A stretch of DNA of 64,000 nucleotides from Agromyces ramosus (GTDB lineage: Bacteria > Actinomycetota > Actinomycetes > Actinomycetales > Microbacteriaceae). The translations under genes and the position numbers were made by a program. The stretch covers positions 1,302,001 through 1,366,000 of the forward strand of contig NZ_SGWY01000001.1 in assembly GCF_004216665.1 (NCBI RefSeq). Reading direction: 5' to 3'. A model generated the notes under the pieces. The model worked only from the letters and a program-made list of their open reading frames with translations, did not search any database and had not been told where the DNA came from. How positions within the stretch are numbered: the first letter of the stretch is position 1; each line of letters begins with the position of its first letter. Of this stretch, positions 24,933-33,017 are shown in pieces.

Positions 24933-26570
24933 ATGGAAACGGCGATCGAGTTGGAGATCGGATCGGGACCTGATCCCGGCACCTATGTCGTGCGCGTGCT
25001 GCGTTCGGTCGGCGGCGGCGAGCCGGTGGCGACGATCAGGCTGGACGTCGACGAGCTCGTCTCGCAACGGCCGCACGTCGAGGCGAGCATCCTGTCGTCG
25101 TCGGTCTCGACGCGGCGGATCATGTCCGACACCGAGGCTGCCGTGCAGGGCGTGGGGGTCCAGCTGTTCGATGCGACCTTCACCGGCGACATCCGCACGG
25201 CGTACCGGACCAGCGCGGCCGTCGCGGCCGAGCGCGGCAAGGGCGTGCAGATCGCGCTGCGGCTCGACGCGCCGGGCCTGGCGGCACTGCCGTGGGAGGC
25301 GCTGTTCGACCCTGAGACCCAGGCATACCTGTGCCTCAAGGAGCCGCTCGTGCGCCACGTACCGGCGCCCTTCTCGCCGCCCGCGCTGGCGGTCACCCCG
25401 CCGCTCAAGGTGCTGGGAATGATCTCGTCGCCGTCGGGCCTGCCCGCACTCGACGTCGAGGCGGAGCGCGGTCGCCTCGAGGAGGCCCTGCGCCCTCACC
25501 TCGACGCGGGGCGAGTCGAGCTGCACTGGCTCGACGACGTCAGTTGGACCGGCGTGCACGACAAGCTCCTCGAGGAGGAGTGGCACGTGCTGCACTTCAT
25601 CGGCCACGGAGGGTACGACACCGAGACCGACGAGGGCGTGCTCGCCTTCGTCGGACGCAATGGCCGCGTCGACTACGTGCCGGCTTCGAGGCTCGCCGAC
25701 CTCCTCGACGAGGCCGAGCCGACGCCGCGGCTCGTGGTGCTGAACTCATGCCAGTCCGGGGCATCCGGCACCCTCGATCTCTTCTCCGGCACGGCGGCGG
25801 CGCTCGCGCACAGCGGCATCCACGCGGTCGCCGCGATGCAGTACGCGATCAGCGACGACGCCGCCATCGCGTTCGCCCGCGGGTTCTACAAGGCGCTCGC
25901 GCACGGTCGCGGCATCGACGAGGCGGTGCGCAGCGGACGCATCGGCATCCTCGGCCTCAGTCGCGGAACCCTCGAGTGGATCACGCCCGTGCTGTACCTC
26001 CGCGGAGAGGACACGCACCTCTTCGACATCGCGCCGATGCCGGAAGGTCCGCCCGCGCGGGCGCGGCCGGTCCGACGGAAGGCGTGGCTGATCGCGGCGG
26101 CGATCGCGGCCATCGCGGTCGGGGGCGGCGTCGCCGCGGCGCTGCTGCTGCGCCCCGACGGCGGCGTGTCAGGGAACGGCGGCGGTCAGGGCAACGGCGG
26201 ACAGCCGGTGATGAAGGAGGTGACGGTGCCGGTCGACCAGGCGTGGACCGAGACCGGTGTGTTCTGCGCCGCCAACGGCACCCTCAACGTCAAGGCCAGC
26301 GGGCAGGCCACCTACGACGAGACCGAAGCGCCCGTGGGCCCCGACGGGGTGACCAGCGGGGAGCTCTTCGAATCGCGGGTCTACCGGGACGCGGACACCG
26401 CATCGCTCATCGGGTCGCTCGACACGTATTCCGAGCCGTTCTTCGTCGGCTATGCGGCCAGGTACGAGTGTCCGATCGACGGCTGGCTCCTCCTCGGCAT
26501 CAACGACAACGACCTCGCCGGCAATCGGGGCGAGTTCTGGGCGGCGGTCACCTACACGCCGCCGCAGTGA
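24933..26570 (+). CDS. Transmembrane CHAT protein 4 with LecA-like exodomain
   Basis: A 545-residue paralog with the shortest linker. It aligns gap-free with the others to residue 363; His225 is in HFIGHGGYD and Cys273 in VLNSCQSGAS. It is the most diverged in the protease part (for example MQYAISDDAA where others have MQFSISDTAA). Basic RARPVRRK precedes the helix at about 384-406. The exodomain (428-545) has TLNVKASGQATY, VGPDG, ASLIGSL and NDNDLAGNRGEF, with Cys445 and Cys513. GGAGG lies before the ATG, unlike the leader of copies 1-3, and the 15-base gap indicates co-transcription with copy 3. Confidence 0.87.
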   Translation: METAIELEIGSGPDPGTYVVRVLRSVGGGEPVATIRLDVDELVSQRPHVEASILSSSVSTRRIMSDTEAAVQGVGVQLFDATFTGDIRTAYRTSAAVAAERGKGVQIALRLDAPGLAALPWEALFDPETQAYLCLKEPLVRHVPAPFSPPALAVTPPLKVLGMISSPSGLPALDVEAERGRLEEALRPHLDAGRVELHWLDDVSWTGVHDKLLEEEWHVLHFIGHGGYDTETDEGVLAFVGRNGRVDYVPASRLADLLDEAEPTPRLVVLNSCQSGASGTLDLFSGTAAALAHSGIHAVAAMQYAISDDAAIAFARGFYKALAHGRGIDEAVRSGRIGILGLSRGTLEWITPVLYLRGEDTHLFDIAPMPEGPPARARPVRRKAWLIAAAIAAIAVGGGVAAALLLRPDGGVSGNGGGQGNGGQPVMKEVTVPVDQAWTETGVFCAANGTLNVKASGQATYDETEAPVGPDGVTSGELFESRVYRDADTASLIGSLDTYSEPFFVGYAARYECPIDGWLLLGINDNDLAGNRGEFWAAVTYTPPQ

Positions 26571-26660
26571 CGGAACGGATGTGGCGGACGGACCACCTGC
26601 ACGCCCGACGCCTCGCGACCGTCCGGTGCCGCTCCCACCTCGCCCGAGGGTGCGGGTCGC

Positions 26661-26666
26661 TACCAT
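26661..26666 (+). promoter_or_regulatory. -10 TACCAT before the NYN gene
   Basis: About 30 bases before the ATG, followed by GGAAGG. Suggests that the NYN gene has its own promoter and is separate from the CHAT array. Confidence 0.4.
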
Positions 26667-26696
26667 CGGGAGCAACCCCCTCGACGGAAGGTCGAC

Positions 26697-27785
26697 ATGC
26701 CCACTACGGCAGAACCCCGGGTCGCGCTCTACTTCGACTTCGACAACATCGTCATCTCGCGCTACGACCAGCTGCACGGCGACGGCGCCTACCGCAAGGA
26801 CACGTCGCGCGGAAAGGCACCCACCGCCGGCACGCAGACCGCCGGCAAGCTCGTCACCGCGACCGTCGACATCGACGCCGTACTCGACTTCGCCGCCACG
26901 TTCGGCACGATCGCGATCGCTCGCGCCTACGCCGACTGGTCGACGCCCATCAACGCGAGCTACCGCGGCCAGCTCATCGACCGGGCGGTCGACCTCGTGC
27001 AGCTCTTCCCCCTGTCGGCGACGAAGAACGGCGCCGACATCCGCCTCTCGGTCGACGCCGTGGAGGACATGTTCCGCATCGAGGACCTCACGCACATCGT
27101 GATCGTCGCCGGCGATTCCGACTACGTCGCGCTGGCGCAGAAGGCCAAGCGCCTCGGCCGGTACGTCGTGGGCATCGGCGTCGCGGGCGGCACGAGCCGT
27201 GCGCTCACGGCATCGTGCGACGAGTACGCCGACTACGACGCCTTGCTCACAACGGATGCCGCAGTCGAGGAGGACGAGGCCGCCGCGGGCGAGCCGCCGG
27301 CGGCATCCGCGGCAGAGGCGCCGGCGGCATCCGCGGCGGAGGCGCCGAAGACGAGGCGGGCCAGTCGTGGTGGCGGCAGGGCCAAGTCGACGGATGCCGC
27401 GGCGACGGCCCCCGCGGCTGCCGCGCCCGCCGAGGCGGACGAAACCCGCGATGCCGCCGAGTCCCCCGCCGCGAGCGGGAGCGGACGGCGCACGGCGCCG
27501 CCGCCCGCGCTGAGCTTCTCCGACGGGACGGAGGCGGCCCCGGCCTCGGGCACCCGGAATCCCGGGCGCCTCATCCTCAAGGCCCTCGAGCTGCTGCGCG
27601 CGAAGAACGATGAGGAATGGCAGCCCTCGGGTGCGGTCAAGAACCAGATGCTCCGCATGGACCCGTCGTTCCAGGAGCGGAAGCTGGGGTTCGGCTCCTT
27701 CAGTGACTTCGTGAAGTCGCGCGGCGGAGTGGTCGAGCTCGACGAGGCCGGCAACCGCATCCGGATCCGCCCCAAGAAGGGCTGA
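26697..27785 (+). CDS. NYN-domain ribonuclease-like protein with C-terminal LOTUS/OST-HTH domain
   Basis: A 362-residue protein. Residues 8-185 are a NYN (PIN-like) nuclease fold with the acidic set in YFDFDN, NGADIRLSVDA and VAGDSDYVALAQ that binds metal in this family. A low-complexity Ala/Glu/Arg linker (about 186-285) follows, and residues 290-362 form an OST-HTH/LOTUS RNA-binding winged helix (GRLILKALELLR, KNQMLRMDPSFQERKLGFG). Together these suggest a metal-dependent RNA-processing enzyme. GGAAGG precedes the ATG. The linker is rich in GGCATCC/GGATGCC heptamers. Not part of the CHAT array by promoter evidence. Confidence 0.88.
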   Translation: MPTTAEPRVALYFDFDNIVISRYDQLHGDGAYRKDTSRGKAPTAGTQTAGKLVTATVDIDAVLDFAATFGTIAIARAYADWSTPINASYRGQLIDRAVDLVQLFPLSATKNGADIRLSVDAVEDMFRIEDLTHIVIVAGDSDYVALAQKAKRLGRYVVGIGVAGGTSRALTASCDEYADYDALLTTDAAVEEDEAAAGEPPAASAAEAPAASAAEAPKTRRASRGGGRAKSTDAAATAPAAAAPAEADETRDAAESPAASGSGRRTAPPPALSFSDGTEAAPASGTRNPGRLILKALELLRAKNDEEWQPSGAVKNQMLRMDPSFQERKLGFGSFSDFVKSRGGVVELDEAGNRIRIRPKKG

Positions 27786-27806
27786 CCCGGCCGACCCCGC
27801 CCCGTG

Positions 27807-28007
27807 TCAGGCCCCGACGCCGGTCGCGTTCGCGCCAGGCTCATCCGTGGCCTCGCCGAGCGCATCGCTCTCGTCGGGCACTCCCGGGATCTCGCCGTCC
27901 TCGGTCGGCGGCACGTCGATGTTGTACGACGACATCTCCTCAGGCGGCCGCTTCGTGTCGGGCTCCTCGCCCGGGTCGTCGGGCGCGGGCGTGTTGATGT
28001 CCGACAT
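27807..28007 (-). CDS. Small acidic proline-rich protein
   Basis: A 66-residue very acidic protein beginning MSDINTPAPDDPGEEPD. GGAGCAG sits eight bases before its ATG, which is good support for translation. No fold, membrane segment or known motif; probably disordered. It converges with the NYN gene and diverges from the FadR-type regulator. Function unknown. Confidence 0.65.
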   Translation of the reverse strand: MSDINTPAPDDPGEEPDTKRPPEEMSSYNIDVPPTEDGEIPGVPDESDALGEATDEPGANATGVGA

Positions 28008-28141
28008 GCGATGCTGCTCCGATCCCGGCGCCGACGGCGCCGCCGCGCCCAGTCTCGCGCTCGTCGCCCTCTCGCGGCAGGGGGTTGCGCCGGCGATGGC
28101 GCCGGTGAAGACGACGCGGAACGATCCCACCCCACTCGCCT

Positions 28142-28160
28142 CATGTGGTCTGACCACATG
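28142..28160. promoter_or_regulatory. FadR-type operator A
   Basis: Perfect palindrome CATGTGGTCTGACCACATG. The core TGGTCTGACCA matches the TGGTNNNACCA pattern of FadR-subfamily GntR regulators. Confidence 0.8.
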
Positions 28161-28166
28161 TGCTAA

Positions 28167-28181
28167 TGTGGTCAGACCACA
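28167..28181. promoter_or_regulatory. FadR-type operator B
   Basis: Perfect palindrome TGTGGTCAGACCACA, centred 23 bases after operator A, about two helical turns. It overlaps a possible -10 TAATGT (28164-28169) of the regulator gene, so binding would cause autorepression. Confidence 0.8.
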
Positions 28182-28208
28182 GCGACGCGGCGGGAGGAGC
28201 GAACGATC

Positions 28209-29012
28209 ATGACGGATGCCCCGACGCGCCTGCCCGTGACATCCGACACTCCGCGCGCGTGGCAGGCCGTGCTCGAGCACGTCGAATCCGGCCTGCTGAG
28301 CGGAGCCCTCGCCCCGGGCGATCGCCTCCCCGGCGAGCGCGCGCTGTCGGCCGAACTCGGCGTCGGCCGGTCGAGCGTGCGCGAGGCGCTGCGCGTGCTG
28401 GAGGTGCTCGGACTCATCCGCACGCAGGCCGGTTCCGGGCCGAGCGCGGGCGCCATCATCATCTCCACGCCGGGCGGCGGCATGAGCGCGCTCATGCGCC
28501 TGCAGGTCGCCGCGCGCGGCTTCCCCGTCGCCGACATCGTGCGCACCCGCCTGATCCTCGAGACGTCGGTCGCCGGCGACCTCGCCGAGGCGACGCCGCG
28601 CGCCGACCTGTCGAGCGCAGCGGCGTTGCTCGACGCCATGGATGCGCCCGACCTCTCGCCGGCCGAGTTCCTCGCGCTCGACGCCGCGTTCCACCTCGCC
28701 CTCGCCGAGGCATCCGGCAACCAGGTCATCACCGCCACGATGGCGGGCCTGCGCAGCGGCATCGAGGGGTACGCCCGCGCGGGCGTGGCCACGATCGCCG
28801 ACTGGGACGCGACATCCGCCCGCCTGCGGGCCGAGCACCGCGGCATCCTCACGGCGATCAGCGCAGCGGATGCCTCGACAGCGCGCACCCGCATCCACGA
28901 CCACATCTCGGGCTACTACGCCGAGACGTTCATCGCCCCGACCCCGACCACGACCACGACCCCGACCCCGACACCCACCACGACCCCGACCCCGACCACG
29001 ACTCCGAGGTGA
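28209..29012 (+). CDS. FadR-subfamily GntR regulator (LldR-like)
   Basis: A 267-residue regulator. Residues about 17-80 are the GntR winged helix ([32 protein letters not shown]); residues about 100-240 are an FCD ligand domain with metal-binding candidates Asp and His in [21 protein letters not shown] and IHDHI. The alpha-hydroxy-acid dehydrogenase directly after it suggests lactate or a similar acid as effector. It ends in an odd 23-residue Thr/Pro run encoded by a simple repeat, absent from the family. Its TGA lies in the arm of the palindromic element at 29007. Two operators lie in its promoter. Confidence 0.9.
   Translation: MTDAPTRLPVTSDTPRAWQAVLEHVESGLLSGALAPGDRLPGERALSAELGVGRSSVREALRVLEVLGLIRTQAGSGPSAGAIIISTPGGGMSALMRLQVAARGFPVADIVRTRLILETSVAGDLAEATPRADLSSAAALLDAMDAPDLSPAEFLALDAAFHLALAEASGNQVITATMAGLRSGIEGYARAGVATIADWDATSARLRAEHRGILTAISAADASTARTRIHDHISGYYAETFIAPTPTTTTTPTPTPTTTPTPTTTPR
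28935..29004 (+). repeat. Simple repeat CCGACC/ACGACC at the end of the FadR-type gene
   Basis: A microsatellite-like run of six-base units encodes the Thr/Pro tail. It is prone to slippage and abuts the palindromic element. Confidence 0.75.
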
Positions 29013-29058
29013 CGCCAACCGTCCTTCGCGCACCCCGGAAGGACGATTCGCGTCATTT
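29007..29058. repeat. Palindromic element, copy 1
   Basis: Arms of 21 bases starting AGGTGACGCCAACCGTCCTT, a ten-base loop, and GAAGGACGATTCGCGTCATT in return; two mismatches and some G-T pairs. The TGA of the left arm is the stop codon of the FadR-type gene. The same element, with perfect arms, is at 53671. It may act as a terminator between the regulator and the dehydrogenase. Confidence 0.75.
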
Positions 29059-29089
29059 CGCGACATCCGCACGAGAGAGAGCACCGACC

Positions 29090-30448
29090 ATGGTCCAGCG
29101 CCAGTTCCCGAACCCCAAGGAGCTCGCCGAGCTCATGCGCTTCAGGGCGCCGACGCTCAACGCCACCGACCGGCGCCTCGAGAAGGCCCTGACGATCGCC
29201 GACCTGCGCGACATCGCGAAGCGCCGCACGCCGAAGGCGCCGTTCGACTACACCGAGGGCGCTGCCGAGGGCGAGCTCTCGATCGCCCGCGCGCGTCAGG
29301 CGTTTCAGGACATCGAGTTCCACCCGTCGATCCTGCGCAACGTGCCCGTGGTCGACACGAGCCGCGAGGTGCTCGGCGGCCCGAGCGCGCTGCCCTTCGG
29401 CATCGCCCCGACCGGATTCACCCGACTCATGCAGACCGAGGGCGAAGAGGCCGGCGCCGGGGCGGCAGGGGCCGCGGGCATCCCGTTCACGCTCTCCACG
29501 CTCGGCACCACCTCGATCGAGGGCGTGAAGGCGGCGAACCCCCACGGACGCAACTGGTTCCAGCTCTACGTGATGCGCGACCGCGAGATCTCGTACGAGC
29601 TCGCCCGCCGCGCGGCATCCGCCGGCTTCGACACCCTGTTCTTCACGGTCGACACGCCCGTCGCGGGTGCGCGTCTGCGCGACAAGCGCAACGGCTTCTC
29701 GATCCCGCCGCAGCTGACGCCCGGGACCATCATCAACGCGATCCCCCGCCCGGCGTGGTGGATCAACTTCCTCACGACGCCGAAGCTCGAGTTCGCCTCG
29801 CTCTCGTCGACCGGCGGCACGGTCGGCGAGCTGCTCGACTCCGCGATGGACCCGACGATCTCGCTCGAGGACCTCGACGTCATCCGCGAGATCTGGCCGG
29901 GCAACATCGTGGTCAAGGGCGTGCAGACCGTCGAGGACGCGAGGATCCTCGCCGGCAAGGGCGTCGACGGCGTCGTGCTCTCCAACCACGGCGGCCGCCA
30001 GCTCGACCGGGCGCCCATCCCGTTCCACCTGCTGCCCCACGTCGTGCGCGAGGTCGGAGCGGACATGGAGGTGCACCTCGACACGGGCATCATGTCGGGC
30101 GCCGACATCGTCGCGTCGATCGCGCTCGGTGCGCGCTTCACGCTCATCGGCCGGGCGTACCTCTACGGCCTCATGGCCGGCGGCCGTCGGGGCGTCGACA
30201 AGACGATCGACATCCTCCGCACCGAGATCGTGCGCACGATGAAGCTGCTCGAGGTCGCCACGCTCGACGAGCTCGGCCCGCAGCACGTGACCCAGCTCGC
30301 GCGACTCCAGCCGATCGCGAAGCCGGTGGCGGCTGCCGCGGAGGCGGCTGCCTCGTCGAAGCCCACGACCGTGCGCTCGCCGCGTCCCTCCTCGGCGTCG
30401 ACGTCGGCGGCCGTGAAGCCCGCCGCACGGAGCTCCGTCACGAAGTAG
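29090..30448 (+). CDS. FMN-dependent alpha-hydroxy-acid dehydrogenase (L-lactate dehydrogenase-like)
   Basis: A 452-residue TIM-barrel flavoenzyme of the LldD/glycolate-oxidase family. Visible: [11 protein letters not shown] at the N-terminus, [22 protein letters not shown], the FMN Lys in IVVKGVQT, and the catalytic SNHGGRQLD (His and Arg) followed by [18 protein letters not shown] and [13 protein letters not shown]. It oxidises L-lactate or a related acid to the keto acid. The last 60 residues are an Ala/Ser/Lys-rich tail not found in most members. I chose ATG 29090, where homology begins, after GAGAGAG. Regulation by the FadR-type protein upstream is likely. Lactate from rhamnose breakdown could be a source. 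Confidence 0.9.
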   Translation: MVQRQFPNPKELAELMRFRAPTLNATDRRLEKALTIADLRDIAKRRTPKAPFDYTEGAAEGELSIARARQAFQDIEFHPSILRNVPVVDTSREVLGGPSALPFGIAPTGFTRLMQTEGEEAGAGAAGAAGIPFTLSTLGTTSIEGVKAANPHGRNWFQLYVMRDREISYELARRAASAGFDTLFFTVDTPVAGARLRDKRNGFSIPPQLTPGTIINAIPRPAWWINFLTTPKLEFASLSSTGGTVGELLDSAMDPTISLEDLDVIREIWPGNIVVKGVQTVEDARILAGKGVDGVVLSNHGGRQLDRAPIPFHLLPHVVREVGADMEVHLDTGIMSGADIVASIALGARFTLIGRAYLYGLMAGGRRGVDKTIDILRTEIVRTMKLLEVATLDELGPQHVTQLARLQPIAKPVAAAAEAAASSKPTTVRSPRPSSASTSAAVKPAARSSVTK

Positions 30449-30956
30449 CCGGCGGAATGCGGCGGCCCGGCAGCCGCACGTACTGCGGCACCCGCTCGGC
30501 GTACCGCGCGTACTCGCCGCCGAACTGGCGTCGGAGCTCGCGTTCCTCCACGACCGAGCCTCCGAGGTGCTCGACGAGGACGGCCACGGGCACCGTCGCC
30601 GCCACCCAGGCGGATCCGCGCAGCACGCCGACACCGAGGTGGATGAGCCACCATCCGAGGTACATGGGGTGGCGGCTGAAGGCGTACGGTCCAGTCGTGA
30701 CGAGCGATTCCGGCTGCTCGAGCTGGAACTCCCCGGAGGTGCGACGGCGACGTTCGACGAGCGCCCACACGTTCAGCGCGCATCCTGCGGCGAGCAGGGC
30801 GGCACCCGCCGCCCGCGTGGGTGAGCGCGGGCCAGGGAGCGGAGCGGGGCGAACGCGTTCGAGCAGGAGCACCGCGACGACGCCCACGGCAGACCCCGCC
30901 GGCAGCGGCAGGTTCTGGTAGATCGCCTTGGCGCGCTGGGCGACGTTCGGCATCAT
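30438..30956 (-). CDS. Isoprenylcysteine methyltransferase-family membrane protein
   Basis: A 172-residue membrane protein of the ICMT/phospholipid methyltransferase type: about four helices and the conserved end [16 protein letters not shown], then [21 protein letters not shown], which binds S-adenosylmethionine in this family. Substrate unknown. The ATG at 30956 overlaps the stop of the gene upstream (ATGATG), so both are coupled. Its 3' end overlaps the dehydrogenase gene by 11 bases in convergent orientation. Confidence 0.82.
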   Translation of the reverse strand: MMPNVAQRAKAIYQNLPLPAGSAVGVVAVLLLERVRPAPLPGPRSPTRAAGAALLAAGCALNVWALVERRRRTSGEFQLEQPESLVTTGPYAFSRHPMYLGWWLIHLGVGVLRGSAWVAATVPVAVLVEHLGGSVVEERELRRQFGGEYARYAERVPQYVRLPGRRIPPATS

Positions 30957-31258
30957 GACACCCGCTCCGCGTGTGCAGGGCGTGAACCCCGCCGCTCCCA
31001 TGCCGCCCGATACCGGACGAACCACACCAGCATCAGCGCGGACGCGGCCAGGTAGAAGGTGTGCAGGAACCAGATCGGCCCGAACGGCAGGCTGAACACG
31101 TAGAACGAGTAGAGGGCGTTGCCCGCGTTCGTGATCGCGAGGTTGCCGAGGCTGTACGAGGAGAGGTCCCTCGTGCGCGCGGCCTTCACCAGCATGGGCA
31201 GGTAGCTCATGGCGAAGAGGCCGGTCGACAGGACGCCGGCGAACACGGCGAGGTCCAT
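30953..31258 (-). CDS. SemiSWEET/PQ-loop-like three-helix membrane protein
   Basis: A 101-residue protein with three hydrophobic segments (about 4-24, 40-60, 66-86). The first has SYLPMLVKAARTRDLSSYS, like the PQ-loop of SemiSWEET-type transporters, though Pro-Gln is replaced by Leu-Pro. Such proteins form dimers that move small solutes. A -10-like TAACCT sits seven bases before the ATG, predicting a leaderless mRNA. Coupled to the methyltransferase gene. Assignment tentative. Confidence 0.65.
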   Translation of the reverse strand: MDLAVFAGVLSTGLFAMSYLPMLVKAARTRDLSSYSLGNLAITNAGNALYSFYVFSLPFGPIWFLHTFYLAASALMLVWFVRYRAAWERRGSRPAHAERVS

Positions 31259-31265
31259 GGCACAG

Positions 31266-31271
31266 AGGTTA
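31266..31271 (-). promoter_or_regulatory. -10 TAACCT for the PQ-loop protein
   Basis: Seven bases upstream of the ATG at 31258 on the minus strand. Confidence 0.4.
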
Positions 31272-31367
31272 CGAAGCCGACCGTGCCGCGGCATCCGGAG
31301 AATCACCCATTCCGCGGATGCCTCCTGGATCGGGTTCCCCCTCCGAATACGACCCGCCGACCCTGAG

Positions 31368-32999
31368 TCAGATCAGGGCGTGCTCGTAGGCGTAGGCGGT
31401 GGCCGCCGCGCGCGAGGAGATGCCGAGCTTCGTGAACACGTTGCTGAGGTGCCGGTCGACGGTCTTCTCGCTGACGTAGAGCTCGCCGGCGATGGCGCGG
31501 TTCGTCTTGCCCTCCGCCACGAGCCGCACGACCTCGATCTCGCGCGGCGTCAGCGGAGTCGGCGGCGCGCCCGGCGCACGACGCGACAGCGCATCCACCG
31601 CGATCACATCGGGCACGGCGCCGAGCTCCTCGAACACGGCACGCGCCGCATCGAGCTCCATGGATGCCGAGTCCTCATCGGCGAGCGCACGGCGTGCCCG
31701 CGCCGTGAGCACCCGGCACCGCGCCGCGTCGTAGGGCATGTCGAGTTCCTGCAGGATCCGCCATGCCGAGCGCAACTCGTCGAGCGCTCCCTCCGCATCG
31801 CCCTCCTCGATGCGCACCGCCGCGTCGCTCCGCGCCGCGAGCGCCCGCACCATGGGCACCGCAGCGTCGAGCGCGGCGGCCGTGAGCTCGTCGGCGGCCT
31901 CGCGCGCGGCCGCGGCATCGCCCGCCGCGAGCTCGATCTCGACGACGGCGACGAGCAGCTGCCGCCTGGTCGCCGGATCGGCCTCTCCGATCGCCGCGTG
32001 CACCAGTGCCCGTGCGTCGCGCACCCGGCCCTGTGCGAGTCGCAGCAGCGCCAGGCCGGGCTGCGGCGGGTAACCGCCCTCACCCGCGCGGTGGTACGAC
32101 CGCTCCGCCGCGTCGAACTCGCCGCGGAGCCGATGCACCTCCGCCTCCTCGTACCACGCGCCGAACGCGCCCGACCAGTCGCCGATCCGCACCCGCTCCT
32201 GTGCCACCCGCGCGGCGGCCATCGCGTCGGACCATGCGCCGTGCAGGCTGTAGAGCGCCGCACGGTGCGCCTGGCATTGGCCCGTGAACATCACCATGTC
32301 GGGGCGCTCGCCGCACCAGCGCTCGAGCGCGATCGTCCACTCGCGGGCGCGGCGCACGTCGAAAGCCAGGTGGCACGTGCCGATCACCGAGCAGTAGACG
32401 ACCCCGGATGCCACGGGCGAGACCTCGCCGGCGGTGACCGCCACCATCGCCTCGTCGAGCAGCGCGAGCCCCGGTGCCGGCTTCCCGAGCATGATGAGGG
32501 CCTGCCCCTGCCCGAGCTGCGCGAGCGTCATCGCGTCGCGGTCCCCGACGCGGTCGGCGGCGGCGAAGGCCTCGGCGAACGTGCGCTCGGCGCCGGCCGG
32601 CTCCCCCGAGTACAGCGCCTCGAGCGCGGCCGCGACGAGCAGGAGCCCCTCGGCCGTGGCGCTGCCGTCGGCGGTGCCGGCGATCCGGCGCGCTCGGGCG
32701 AGCCAGCCGCTGCTGCGGGCCTCGTCGCCCTTGCCGCCGAGGTAGAGCCCGATCCAGGTGGCGCATCGAGCCGCACCAGCCCGGTCCTCGATGCCGAGGA
32801 ATGCCTCGTGCGCCCGCGTCGCGAGGTCGATGCCCTCGTCCTCCCGGCCGAGCAGGAGCGCGACCGTCGAGAGCCGCTCGAGGTCGGGCCCACCGAGCCG
32901 GTCATCGCGGTCGGCCTCGGTGAACGCCTCGAACGCCGCTTCCCAGCGGTGGTCGTCGAACGCCGCGCGGCCACGGTCGAGCACGGTCGAGCCGGTCAT
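31368..32999 (-). CDS. LuxR-family regulator with tetratricopeptide-like repeats
   Basis: A 543-residue regulator. Most of it (1-470) is alpha-helical, made of TPR-like repeats such as RGRAAFDDHRWEAAFEAFTEAD and similar Ala/Leu/Arg-rich pairs. The C-terminal 65 residues are a LuxR helix-turn-helix: LTPREIEVVRLVAEGKTNRAIA, then VSEKTVDRHLSNVFTKLGISSR. There is no ATPase domain, so it is not a full LAL/MalT protein. The repeats likely bind a partner or peptide. Target genes not apparent; the basic coiled-coil gene lies 18 bases upstream on the same strand. Confidence 0.87.
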   Translation of the reverse strand: MTGSTVLDRGRAAFDDHRWEAAFEAFTEADRDDRLGGPDLERLSTVALLLGREDEGIDLATRAHEAFLGIEDRAGAARCATWIGLYLGGKGDEARSSGWLARARRIAGTADGSATAEGLLLVAAALEALYSGEPAGAERTFAEAFAAADRVGDRDAMTLAQLGQGQALIMLGKPAPGLALLDEAMVAVTAGEVSPVASGVVYCSVIGTCHLAFDVRRAREWTIALERWCGERPDMVMFTGQCQAHRAALYSLHGAWSDAMAAARVAQERVRIGDWSGAFGAWYEEAEVHRLRGEFDAAERSYHRAGEGGYPPQPGLALLRLAQGRVRDARALVHAAIGEADPATRRQLLVAVVEIELAAGDAAAAREAADELTAAALDAAVPMVRALAARSDAAVRIEEGDAEGALDELRSAWRILQELDMPYDAARCRVLTARARRALADEDSASMELDAARAVFEELGAVPDVIAVDALSRRAPGAPPTPLTPREIEVVRLVAEGKTNRAIAGELYVSEKTVDRHLSNVFTKLGISSRAAATAYAYEHALI

Positions 33000-33017
33000 C
33001 GCGCCGCCCGCCTCCGG

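Noticed and set aside
26697-27785. NYN-LOTUS protein as part of the CHAT system
   Set aside because: It has its own -10 and ribosome site after a 126-base gap, and such proteins are common alone in Actinobacteria. Linkage in other genomes would be needed.
28160-29089. Upstream extension of the alpha-hydroxy-acid dehydrogenase
   Set aside because: It overlaps the FadR-type regulator in another frame; family homology begins at ATG 29090.
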